64,000 nt of DNA from Chryseobacterium binzhouense. Lineage in GTDB: Bacteria > Bacteroidota > Bacteroidia > Flavobacteriales > Weeksellaceae. Of this stretch, positions 8,416 through 15,779 are shown piece after piece. Numbering within the stretch: position 1 is the first letter of the stretch; each line of letters opens with the position of its first letter. The stretch lies in the NCBI RefSeq assembly GCF_007474545.1, contig NZ_VKOG01000002.1, positions 372,001 to 436,000 on the forward strand, given 5' to 3'. Under the pieces are notes generated by a model. The model did not search any database, was not told where the DNA came from, and was given only the letters and a program-made list of their open reading frames with translations. Both the position numbers and the translations under genes were made by a program.

Positions 8416-10209
8416 ATGAATCCGTCTTTAGAATTACAGCTTAAAACCTTACCCTCCGAACCCGGTGTTTATCGGTATTATGATAAAAATGACAATCTTC
8501 TGTATGTAGGAAAGGCAAAAAATCTAAAGAAAAGAGTACTTTCATACTTCAACAAAACACTTTCAGGCTACCGCACAAGAATTATGGTTGGGAAAATCAA
8601 CCGTCTGGAAACAACTATTGTCAACAGCGAATACGATGCGCTTTTACTGGAAAACAATCTCATCAAAGAACATCAGCCGTTTTATAATGTAATGCTGAAA
8701 GATGACAAAACTTATCCGTGGATCTGCATTAAAAATGAAGAGTTCCCAAGAGTTTTTCTTACCCGAAACAAAATAAAAGACGGATCTGAATATTACGGAC
8801 CTTACGCAAAAGTACGTCCTGCCAAGATTTTACTGGATACGATCAAGCATATTTATAAACTTCGTACGTGCAATCTGAATTTGGCACCCGCTAAAATTGA
8901 TGAAGGAAAATATAAAGTTTGTCTGGAATTTCATATCAAAAACTGTGAAGGACCTTGTGAAGAGTTAGAAAGCAAAGAAGATTATGACGAAAAAATAGAT
9001 GCCATCCGCGGAATCATTAAAGGAGATTTCCGCAGAGCAAAAGAATATCTGATCAATCAAATGACAAAATATGCAGCTAATCTTCAATTTGAAAATGCTC
9101 AGATGATTAAAGAAAGACTGAATATTCTGGAAGATTATCAGTCTAAACATACGGTTGTAAATCCCAATATTGATGACGTAGATGTTTTTGGAATGACAAG
9201 CGATGAAACAGCTGCGTATGTAAATTATTTTAAAATCAGAAACGGAAATATTATACAGAGCTTTACCACCGAAATTAAAAAAATGCTGGAAGAAACAGAT
9301 GAGGAAATCATGGAGGAAGCCCTGATTGAAATCCGTCAGAAATTTGATTCAGATTCCAAAGAAGTCCTGCTTCCATTTCACCTGAGTGTCGAGATCCCAA
9401 ATGTAAAGTTAATTGTACCTAAAGTTGGTGATAAAAAAAGAATTGTAGAGCTTTCTGAAAAAAATGCAAAAGAATACCGCATTGAAAAACTGAAACAGGT
9501 ACAGATTGTAGATCCCGAAAGACATTCAAACAGGATTATGGCAGAAATGCAAAAGCTGTTGAGAATGCCTGTAGAACCAAGACATATTGAAGGATTTGAC
9601 AACTCAAATATTCAGGGAACCAATCCGGTTTCGGCTTGTGTGGTTTTTAAAGACGGAAAACCAAGCAAAGCAGATTATAGAATTTTTCATCCGAAAACGG
9701 TAGAAGGTCCGAACGATTTTGCCACCATGGAAGAAGTTATATACCGAAGATATAAAAGAATGCTTGATGAAGGGGAAAGCTTGCCACAATTAATCTTGAT
9801 TGACGGTGGGAAAGGTCAGCTTTCTTCCGCAGTAAAGAGCTTAAAAATACTTGGTTTATATGGGAAAATTACGATTGTAGGAATTGCTAAAAGACTGGAA
9901 GAAATTTTTTTCCCGGAAGATTCCATCCCTTTATACTTAGATAAAAAATCTGAAACTCTGAAAATTTTACAGCGTGTGAGAGACGAAGCGCACCGCTTCG
10001 GGGTAAAACATCACCGTACCAGAAGAAAAAACTCTACCATAAAATCTGAATTGGAAGAAATCCCGGGCGTAGGAAGCAAAACCATCGAACTGCTTTTATC
10101 AAAACTGAAATCAGTAAAAAGAATAAAAGAAGCCAATCTTGAAACTCTGGAAGAAATCTTAGGAAAATACAAAGCTAAAATTGTCTGGGACTTTTTTAAT
10201 GCAGAATAA
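8416..10209 (+). CDS. uvrC: excinuclease ABC subunit UvrC
   Basis: 597 aa, normal length. Domains in order: GIY-YIG nuclease (about 14-95; PGVYRYY and LLYVGKAKNLKKRV), a Cys-rich stretch (about 150-180), UVR motif (about 205-240), RNase H-like 5' nuclease (EGFDNSNIQG near 395 and LILIDGGKGQL near 460), and C-terminal helix-hairpin-helix (EEIPGVGSKT near 550). It makes both incisions around UvrB-bound lesions in nucleotide excision repair. The -7 element lies only 5 nt before the start codon. Confidence 0.97.
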   Translation: MNPSLELQLKTLPSEPGVYRYYDKNDNLLYVGKAKNLKKRVLSYFNKTLSGYRTRIMVGKINRLETTIVNSEYDALLLENNLIKEHQPFYNVMLKDDKTYPWICIKNEEFPRVFLTRNKIKDGSEYYGPYAKVRPAKILLDTIKHIYKLRTCNLNLAPAKIDEGKYKVCLEFHIKNCEGPCEELESKEDYDEKIDAIRGIIKGDFRRAKEYLINQMTKYAANLQFENAQMIKERLNILEDYQSKHTVVNPNIDDVDVFGMTSDETAAYVNYFKIRNGNIIQSFTTEIKKMLEETDEEIMEEALIEIRQKFDSDSKEVLLPFHLSVEIPNVKLIVPKVGDKKRIVELSEKNAKEYRIEKLKQVQIVDPERHSNRIMAEMQKLLRMPVEPRHIEGFDNSNIQGTNPVSACVVFKDGKPSKADYRIFHPKTVEGPNDFATMEEVIYRRYKRMLDEGESLPQLILIDGGKGQLSSAVKSLKILGLYGKITIVGIAKRLEEIFFPEDSIPLYLDKKSETLKILQRVRDEAHRFGVKHHRTRRKNSTIKSELEEIPGVGSKTIELLLSKLKSVKRIKEANLETLEEILGKYKAKIVWDFFNAE

Positions 10210-10212
10210 AAA

Positions 10213-10239
10213 AATCTTTCATCGTAATGGTGAAAGATT
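10213..10239. terminator. bidirectional intrinsic terminator
   Basis: Stem AATCTTTCATC / GGTGAAAGATT with loop GTAAT and T-rich flanks on both strands. It lies between convergent uvrC and the anti-sigma gene. Confidence 0.85.
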
Positions 10240-10266
10240 CTTTTATTCTATAAAATTGCTGATGAC

Positions 10267-11127
10267 CTAAACTCCGCCCATTACAAACATATTTTCCATT
10301 GTGGGCACATCACTTCCTCCTTCTTTTTCTAACGTAATTGCAAAGGCTTGTGCATTCGGAATATTTGAAAGAGAGATTTTTGAATCTTTATCCTCGCTGT
10401 ACATCCCTGCACTTACAGGTTTACCGTCAGAAATTGCCCACAACTGGTATTGCATTCCCTGTGGTACTTTTGGCAAAGTATTTGCTGACAAATAAACATC
10501 TTTGGTATTTTTATCCCAAAAAACTACAGCTTTAGAATCGGGGTGTTTATCAACACCTGCTAAAGCAATTTTAAGCATATCAGGATTGGAAGTTATTTTA
10601 AGTTTCTGTTCCATATCCTGCATCGCCAGCTTTTGAGATTGACCTGCAGATTTCAGATCCGCCAACTCTTTTTTGGTTTCAGCCTGACTATTTAACCAGT
10701 AAAGATTGATTCCTACACTGATTAAAAATAAAACCGAAGCTGCAATAGCAAAGTTTTTAAAATTACTTCTTGGCTGATCAAAACGTTCCATCTGCAAAGA
10801 ATGATTCATCCTTTTAGATTGATCTTGATCTTTCTGTTCAGATAGTTCAGAAATATTAATTTCTTCTTTTACAACAATATTTTCGTTATTTACAACAACG
10901 CTTTCCTGTTGAATTTTATCCCATATTTTTGCTTTCAAATCATGGGGTGGTGCAACTGCCTGCGAAGTTGCAAGCATCTCAAAAGTTATCTGCGCCTCTT
11001 CAAAGGCGGCTTTCACTTCAGCATTATTCTTCATCACACACTCCAGAATGCTCGCTTCCTCCTGAGAAGCAAGACCTAGAATATAAGATTCTAGAATTCC
11101 GGATGATATGTATTCCTTGATATCCAA
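10267..11127 (-). CDS. RskA-type anti-sigma factor
   Basis: 286 aa. The N-terminal cytoplasmic region (1-75, start MDIKEYISSGILESYILGLAS) resembles the sigma-binding domain of RskA/ZAS-like anti-sigma factors, but has no HxxxCxxC zinc motif. A single membrane helix lies at about 126-146 (FAIAASVLFLISVGINLYWL). The periplasmic C-terminus (about 195-286) has the RskA pattern: VFWDKNTKDVYLSANTLP, then MQYQLWAI and PVSAGMY. The gene follows the sigma gene by 5 bp, so the two are co-translated. It should hold the ECF sigma at the membrane until regulated proteolysis. Confidence 0.88.
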   Translation of the reverse strand: MDIKEYISSGILESYILGLASQEEASILECVMKNNAEVKAAFEEAQITFEMLATSQAVAPPHDLKAKIWDKIQQESVVVNNENIVVKEEINISELSEQKDQDQSKRMNHSLQMERFDQPRSNFKNFAIAASVLFLISVGINLYWLNSQAETKKELADLKSAGQSQKLAMQDMEQKLKITSNPDMLKIALAGVDKHPDSKAVVFWDKNTKDVYLSANTLPKVPQGMQYQLWAISDGKPVSAGMYSEDKDSKISLSNIPNAQAFAITLEKEGGSDVPTMENMFVMGGV

Positions 11128-11132
11128 TTTAT

Positions 11133-11606
11133 TTATTGATAATCTTTTAACAAATCTCTTAATTTCACCAATGCATTTCGCATTTTAGTCTTTACAGTAC
11201 CTAAAGGCATATTCAGTTTTTCTGATATTTCACTCTGCGTGTATCCTTGGTAATAAGCAAGGTTTATCAATTCCTGCTTATCAGATTCCAAACTTTCGAG
11301 CACTTTATTAAACCCAATAAAATCTGAGTTATTAGATGTTGAAAGCTCCGCATTTTCATATACGAAATCTGGTAAAGGTTGGTTTTTTAGCTGATTTTGG
11401 AAACTTTTTGATTTAAGATAATCTATCGCCGTATTTCTGGCAATGTTGATCATCCATGTATAAAATCTTCCTTTTGAGGAGTCATACTGCTGAATTGAAT
11501 TCCATATCTTAACAAAAACATCCTGAATAATCTCCTCGGTATATTCTTTAGACTGAACAATTCGCAGAATAACACCGTATAAAGCACCAGAATAGTTATC
11601 ATACAA
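11133..11606 (-). CDS. ECF-type RNA polymerase sigma-70 factor
   Basis: Sigma region 2 is present (DVFVKIWNSIQQYD, FYTWMINIARNTAIDYLK), and so is region 4 with its HTH (YTQSEISEKLNMPLGTVKTKM). The coordinates use the only canonical-type start, a TTG at 11606, giving 157 aa. The frame stays open and protein-like for 24 more codons to an ATC at 11678 (IKTKYSEEELVVLLRERN, then ETGFHH), so the real protein is probably about 181 aa. There is no in-frame ATG or GTG. The downstream RskA-type gene supports a sigma/anti-sigma module, and the fasciclin gene is divergent. Confidence 0.88.
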   Translation of the reverse strand: MYDNYSGALYGVILRIVQSKEYTEEIIQDVFVKIWNSIQQYDSSKGRFYTWMINIARNTAIDYLKSKSFQNQLKNQPLPDFVYENAELSTSNNSDFIGFNKVLESLESDKQELINLAYYQGYTQSEISEKLNMPLGTVKTKMRNALVKLRDLLKDYQ

Positions 11607-11696
11607 ATGATGAAAACCAGTCTCGTTTCGCTCTCTCAGTAAAACTACAAGCTCTTCTTCTGAATATTTTGTTTTGATTGTAAATAATTTTCATCC

Positions 11697-11704
11697 CAAA
11701 TTTA
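11697..11704 (-). promoter_or_regulatory. -7 promoter element for the sigma/anti-sigma operon
   Basis: Minus-strand TAAATTTG matches TAnnTTTG. Predicted transcription begins about 10-15 nt before the ATC codon at 11678. An ATG at 11694, in another frame, is the first start codon on such a transcript. Confidence 0.5.
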
Positions 11705-12033
11705 GTAAAATAAAACATACAATTTCAAAAAAATTAAAAAAATATAATATTAATGTGTTTGTTCTATAAAGCTGTAGAAAGTAATTACACAATAACTTTA
11801 ATTTTTATACAAACATCATAAGGTATTTAATTAAAACTAATTATTCCTTATTAATTTAATTGCCCAGCCAGATTAAGCATATCATATTTGATTCGGTTGG
11901 CATTTGACTACATTTCTTTCTTGAAAAGTTAATAACTGTTAAAATATTTTTTTTTAAATCTAAAAAAAAATACTCCTCGTAAATGAGTTTAGAAACAAAC
12001 AATACTCAAATAATAATTTTAAAAAATCAAGAA
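11705..12033. other. divergent regulatory region between the sigma operon and the fasciclin gene
   Basis: AT-rich, with no gene seen. Near 11930 the plus strand has two GTTAA-type half sites (AGTTAATAACTGTTAAAAT) in front of a T tract. They could be the target of the ECF sigma, but this is only suggestive. An in-frame upstream ATG at 11983 would add 17 polar residues before the fasciclin signal peptide and is not preferred. Confidence 0.4.
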
Positions 12034-12603
12034 ATGAACACAAGATCAAAAATCGCAGTATTCGGAATGGTAGCGTTATCATTTGCATTCAGCGGAAATG
12101 CAGCTGCACAGAAAATGAAAGAAAAAACAGTAATGGTAGGCGGAGCAGCGATGTATCCTTCTAAAAACATTGTAGAAAATGCAGTGAATTCTAAAGACCA
12201 CAAAACATTGGTAGCAGCAGTAAAAGCAGCAGGTCTTGTAGAAACACTTCAGAGCGACGGACCTTTTACAGTGTTTGCACCTACCGATGCAGCATTCGCT
12301 AAATTACCTGCAGGAACTGTTGAAAATCTTGTAAAACCTGAAAACAAGGAAATGCTTACAAAAATTCTCACCTATCACGTTTTACCGGGAAAATACAATT
12401 CTAAACAGGTTTGGGATGCTGTGAAAGCCGGTAACGGGAAAGCAATGATGGATACTGTACAAGGTGAACAGCTAACATTCTGGACAAAAGGAAAAGATCT
12501 GTATGTAACAGATGCTAAAGGCAACAAAGCCAAAGTTACTATTGCAGATGTAAATCAATCTAATGGCGTTATTCATGTAATAGATACTGTTCTATTACCG
12601 TAG
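12034..12603 (+). CDS. secreted fasciclin (FAS1) domain protein
   Basis: 189 aa from the chosen ATG at 12034, which begins a good signal peptide ([19 protein letters not shown], cleavage near AAAQ). One FAS1 domain spans about residues 45-188: H1 box [18 protein letters not shown], then YHVLPGKY and the C-terminal H2 box [16 protein letters not shown]1 proteins are exported adhesion or surface proteins. Its position beside an ECF sigma/RskA pair recalls the mycobacterial SigK-RskA regulon, whose targets MPT70 and MPT83 are FAS1 proteins. Confidence 0.92.
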   Translation: MNTRSKIAVFGMVALSFAFSGNAAAQKMKEKTVMVGGAAMYPSKNIVENAVNSKDHKTLVAAVKAAGLVETLQSDGPFTVFAPTDAAFAKLPAGTVENLVKPENKEMLTKILTYHVLPGKYNSKQVWDAVKAGNGKAMMDTVQGEQLTFWTKGKDLYVTDAKGNKAKVTIADVNQSNGVIHVIDTVLLP

Positions 12604-12631
12604 TTTTAGTTTTTTATGGTTTATTTTAAGG

Positions 12632-12665
12632 AAGCCCTGTCTAAATTGATATTTAGGCAGGGTTT
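12632..12665. terminator. bidirectional intrinsic terminator
   Basis: A 15-bp stem (two G-T wobbles) around loop TGAT, with a T tract on the plus strand. It lies between convergent genes. Confidence 0.88.
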
Positions 12666-12668
12666 TTA

Positions 12669-13424
12669 TTATTTAACCAATGAAAATACTTCTTTAGAAT
12701 ATTCATCATTCCCTTTTGGAATTTCAATGATAACATTTCCATTTTCCAGATAACCGAATGTATTTTCCCCTGACCGTAATTTCGCCTTAAAGCTGTCTTT
12801 TTTTGTCGTAGCTTTAAAAGTAGCAAATGGAACACTGCTGTTATTTTCAACCAGAATAAACTGATTATCTTCAAGCTGTATTTTTTGAAGAACTATTTTT
12901 CCATTGCTGTACTTAACTGTTTTTTCTGCTGTAGTCACCATTTTTTGAACAGCAGCTTCGTTTACCGATTCTGTCTGTAATTCCTGAGTAAGATTTTCAG
13001 TTTTAATTTCTTTAGGATTTGCAGCAGGAACTGACATTAAAGCCTGCTTTAAAGCATCCTGAAAACCTTCTTCAAATTCTTTGATTGAAGAACTTCCCTT
13101 CTGTGAAGCAATCACATTATTATTACAATCTTTAAATTCAACCAATATTTTGTTTCTCAAAAAGCTGCTGTCATTTTTAATATCCGCATTGAGAATATGA
13201 CAGGGATTTGAGTTGGCTTCCGAAGACCATTCTCCTCTGTTGTCAGAAATAACAATATACTGTTTAGCTTTAAGGCTTTTTGCTAACGCATTACTGAGAC
13301 CGTAATTTTGTTTTTTGAAACTTTCAAATGAATTCGGAACTACAATGTATTTGTAATCTGACACTTTCTGTGCAAATGTCATTGTAAAACCTGCAGTAAG
13401 TATTGCCAAAGATAATTTTTTCAT
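12669..13424 (-). CDS. exported protein of unknown function
   Basis: 251 aa from the ATG at 13424, which begins a clear signal peptide (MKKLSLAILTAGFTMTFAQ). A longer reading from 13469 would overlap the upstream gene and hide the signal. The body has a mixed region (VSDYKYIVVPNSFESFK, LAKSLKAKQYIV) and a C-terminal part with a beta-rich pattern (NGKIVLQKIQLEDNQFILVE, FGYLENGNVIIEIP). I do not recognise the family. It follows the PorV-family gene by 16 bp and is probably co-transcribed with it and the EamA transporter. Confidence 0.75.
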   Translation of the reverse strand: MKKLSLAILTAGFTMTFAQKVSDYKYIVVPNSFESFKKQNYGLSNALAKSLKAKQYIVISDNRGEWSSEANSNPCHILNADIKNDSSFLRNKILVEFKDCNNNVIASQKGSSSIKEFEEGFQDALKQALMSVPAANPKEIKTENLTQELQTESVNEAAVQKMVTTAEKTVKYSNGKIVLQKIQLEDNQFILVENNSSVPFATFKATTKKDSFKAKLRSGENTFGYLENGNVIIEIPKGNDEYSKEVFSLVK

Positions 13425-13440
13425 GCTGAAATTAAAATAG

Positions 13441-14523
13441 TTAATCATTTCTAAACTCTCCCATATCAAGTTTTAAAGAGAAGAAATTAGAATAAAAATT
13501 AGAACCACCGATTCCTGAATTGCTGATGGCGTAATCCAACGTAAGACCTCTGTATCTTATTCCTATACCTGCGCTCGGCTGAAACGAAACTTTTCTTTTA
13601 AGATCCTCAATATCGGTAATGGACTGGAATCTATTGACTCCCAATCGAACAAAAATCATTTTCTGATACCCTAATTCGGCACCGGCATAAGGGGTAATAC
13701 TTGCAAAATCTGTAGAAAGAAGCGCTGCTGTTTTAGCAAAATCTACGTTAATTCCTGCCTCCGGTAACACATACAAACTGCTGTTGATTTCAAACAATTT
13801 GCTTGCTCCTGCATTAAGTTTTGGCATCGTAAGTTCCATTTTATCAGTTGGAGCAGGGTTAAACTCTTCGCCATTGACAACCGTTGATAATTCATTCTGA
13901 TTGATATTCCAGAAGTTCACTGTCGTAGTTGCATCACGAAGTATCCCTCCGAACTTCCAGCCGTTATCCAATTTATAAATAGCCCCGATATCAAATCCGA
14001 ATCCATAACCGTTTGCAAATTTACCTACATTTCGGTAAACAATTTTAGCATTGATCCCAACATCCAGATTAGGATTACCGCCCGGATTAAAAGCATAGGA
14101 AACAATACCTGCATAATCAGATTGAGAAAATCTTGTAATTTTATCGTAATCTATGTTTCCTTCTGTATCAATCAGCTGTGTTGTATTAAGAATATTATCT
14201 ACCCCAAGTCTTACAATCGAAACACCGAAAACACCGGTTTCCAGAACTTTGGCGTAGGCAAGGTAATCGTATTTTGCAATAGACTCGAAATATTCTGCGT
14301 GCATTGCTGCTCCCTGCCAGTCTTTCTGAATGCCCATTAATCCTGCGGGATTCCACATTGGAGAGTATACATCATCCTGATTGGTGATCACAGCTCCTCC
14401 CATACCAATTCCTCTTGCTCCGGCTCCGATATTGAGAAATTCGTTGGAATATTTTCTGATGATCTGCGACTGAAATGTCCCTGCAATCATTAAAGTCAAT
14501 AATAAAAAATATTTTTTCATCAT
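13441..14523 (-). CDS. PorV/PorQ family outer-membrane protein (PorV2-like)
   Basis: 360 aa with a signal peptide (residues 1-19, ending FQSQ). The N-terminal signature NIGAGARGIGMGGA, then DVYSPMWNPAGL, is typical of the FadL-like PorV/PorQ beta-barrel family. Family knowledge: PorV shuttles T9SS cargo from the SprA translocon to the sortase. Several PorV paralogues exist in Flavobacteriia and this one, outside a porUV operon, is best called PorV2-like. It sits 12 bp after the EamA gene in one operon. Confidence 0.82.
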   Translation of the reverse strand: MMKKYFLLLTLMIAGTFQSQIIRKYSNEFLNIGAGARGIGMGGAVITNQDDVYSPMWNPAGLMGIQKDWQGAAMHAEYFESIAKYDYLAYAKVLETGVFGVSIVRLGVDNILNTTQLIDTEGNIDYDKITRFSQSDYAGIVSYAFNPGGNPNLDVGINAKIVYRNVGKFANGYGFGFDIGAIYKLDNGWKFGGILRDATTTVNFWNINQNELSTVVNGEEFNPAPTDKMELTMPKLNAGASKLFEINSSLYVLPEAGINVDFAKTAALLSTDFASITPYAGAELGYQKMIFVRLGVNRFQSITDIEDLKRKVSFQPSAGIGIRYRGLTLDYAISNSGIGGSNFYSNFFSLKLDMGEFRND

Positions 14524-14535
14524 ATAAATTGATGC

Positions 14536-15414
14536 TTAATTAAGTTTTTTCTGTTTTCTGTTTTTAATTATGGCATTTACTACAATTGCCAGAATCATAA
14601 CCAATGAGGCGATATAAAATACGGAACTCATGTTTTCTGATTCTCCAAAGATAAAAAAAGCTAATATAATTCCGTAGACTGGTTCCAAATTTACTGTTAA
14701 AATTAATGTAAACGGCGAAATATATTTCATCAGTTTTACAGATTCAAACATCGGATAAGCCGTAAACACACTTGCCAATAAGCCTATTAACGCCAAATCT
14801 TTATAGTTTATTTCGTTGATATGAACAATTTGTCCGGTGATGAGATAAAAAAGCATTAAAATAAACCATCCGGAGAAAATTTCATAAAAAATAATATTCC
14901 CTGAGCTTGTCTTGCCAAAAAGCTTTCCGTTGAAAACAGAAAAAACAGTTCCGAAAACAGCACAGAGAATTCCGAAGAAAATCCCTTCTTTATATTGAAA
15001 TTCAGTTTTAAAAATAAGCAAAATACAGGTAACAATCACAATCCCCATAATTACTTCAGAAACATCTATTTTTCTTTTATAAACCAAAGGCTCCATAATA
15101 GAGGCAAACAGCGTAGAAAGAGAAAGACAGCTTAATGCTATGGAAACATTGGAAACTTTTATTGAATAAAAAAAACAGTACCAGTGAAGCGCCATGAAAA
15201 AACCTACGCCAGCCAGCTGAAAAAGGAGTTTCTTTGAGACTTTTATACTTTCTTTTTTATAAATTCTAATGAATATATAGAGAAATACAGAAGCAAAAAG
15301 CATCCGGTAAAAAACAAGAATCTGCGCATCAGCGGTAATCATTTTACCCAATATTGCGGTGAATCCCCATAGAAAAACAATAAAATGTAATCTGAAAAGT
15401 GCTAATTTCTGCAT
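14536..15414 (-). CDS. EamA/DMT-family transporter
   Basis: 292 aa with about ten hydrophobic helices in two EamA-type halves. The first begins LFRLHFIVFLWGFTAILGK and the second near FGILCAVFGTVFSVFNGKLFG. These are inner-membrane drug/metabolite transporters, and the substrate cannot be deduced. It is the first gene of a probable operon with the PorV-like and exported proteins, behind a consensus -7 element at 15439-15446. Confidence 0.9.
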   Translation of the reverse strand: MQKLALFRLHFIVFLWGFTAILGKMITADAQILVFYRMLFASVFLYIFIRIYKKESIKVSKKLLFQLAGVGFFMALHWYCFFYSIKVSNVSIALSCLSLSTLFASIMEPLVYKRKIDVSEVIMGIVIVTCILLIFKTEFQYKEGIFFGILCAVFGTVFSVFNGKLFGKTSSGNIIFYEIFSGWFILMLFYLITGQIVHINEINYKDLALIGLLASVFTAYPMFESVKLMKYISPFTLILTVNLEPVYGIILAFFIFGESENMSSVFYIASLVMILAIVVNAIIKNRKQKKLN

Positions 15415-15438
15415 GAATCATCTTAAAATACCAAACTG

Positions 15439-15446
15439 CAAATTTA
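15439..15446 (-). promoter_or_regulatory. -7 promoter element for the EamA operon
   Basis: Minus-strand TAAATTTG, an exact match to TAnnTTTG, lies 24 nt before the EamA start codon. Confidence 0.5.
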
Positions 15447-15524
15447 CTAATACCTTTTATATTTTTAACAATAATCTAAAGAAGCAATAATATATTTAAA
15501 CAAAAATCGTCTTCAAAACAAAAA

Positions 15525-15551
15525 CCCTGAAAGTCTATGAAACTTTCAGGG
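15525..15551 (-). terminator. orphan minus-strand terminator
   Basis: A 10-bp perfect stem CCCTGAAAGT / ACTTTCAGGG with a 7-nt loop, followed on the minus strand by TTTTTGTTTT. No annotated minus-strand gene lies upstream, because the next gene to the right is on the plus strand. It may end a short untranslated or tiny-peptide transcript. Confidence 0.7.
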
Positions 15552-15618
15552 CCTTCAAATAATAAACTATTAAAAAAATAAACTAGGAACTTAGAGTATA
15601 ACCAAAGTATAACCTTTG

Positions 15619-15684
15619 TTACTCTGCTGTAAAATTAGAAAATATTATGAACATAACAAAACATAAGTTTGTTAAACTTTTCAT
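15619..15684 (-). CDS. possible 21-codon hydrophobic peptide
   Basis: An ATG-started ORF encodes MKSLTNLCFVMFIIFSNFTA plus one Glu, then a stop. It is hydrophobic enough to insert in a membrane. It lies between the mmdA-type promoter region and the orphan terminator and is the only candidate coding sequence for a minus-strand transcript there. Evidence is weak: no ribosome-binding site and no homologue known to me. Confidence 0.2.
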   Translation of the reverse strand: MKSLTNLCFVMFIIFSNFTAE

Positions 15685-15724
15685 AAAATTCTGAAAACCA
15701 AAAACTTAAATATGATTACAATCA

Positions 15725-15758
15725 TTTTGCCATATTTTTACCAAAAATAGTATCTTTA
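15725..15758 (+). promoter_or_regulatory. promoter of the carboxylase beta gene
   Basis: TTTTG at 15725-15729 and TATCTTTA at 15751-15758 (one mismatch to TAnnTTTG) are 21 nt apart. The ATG is 21 nt further on. Confidence 0.55.
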
Positions 15759-15779
15759 GGCAGTTAAAATAAAGATTTC

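Noticed and set aside
11983-12033. Upstream ATG as start of the fasciclin gene
   Set aside because: It would add 17 polar residues before a normal signal peptide. The ATG at 12034 gives a standard leader.
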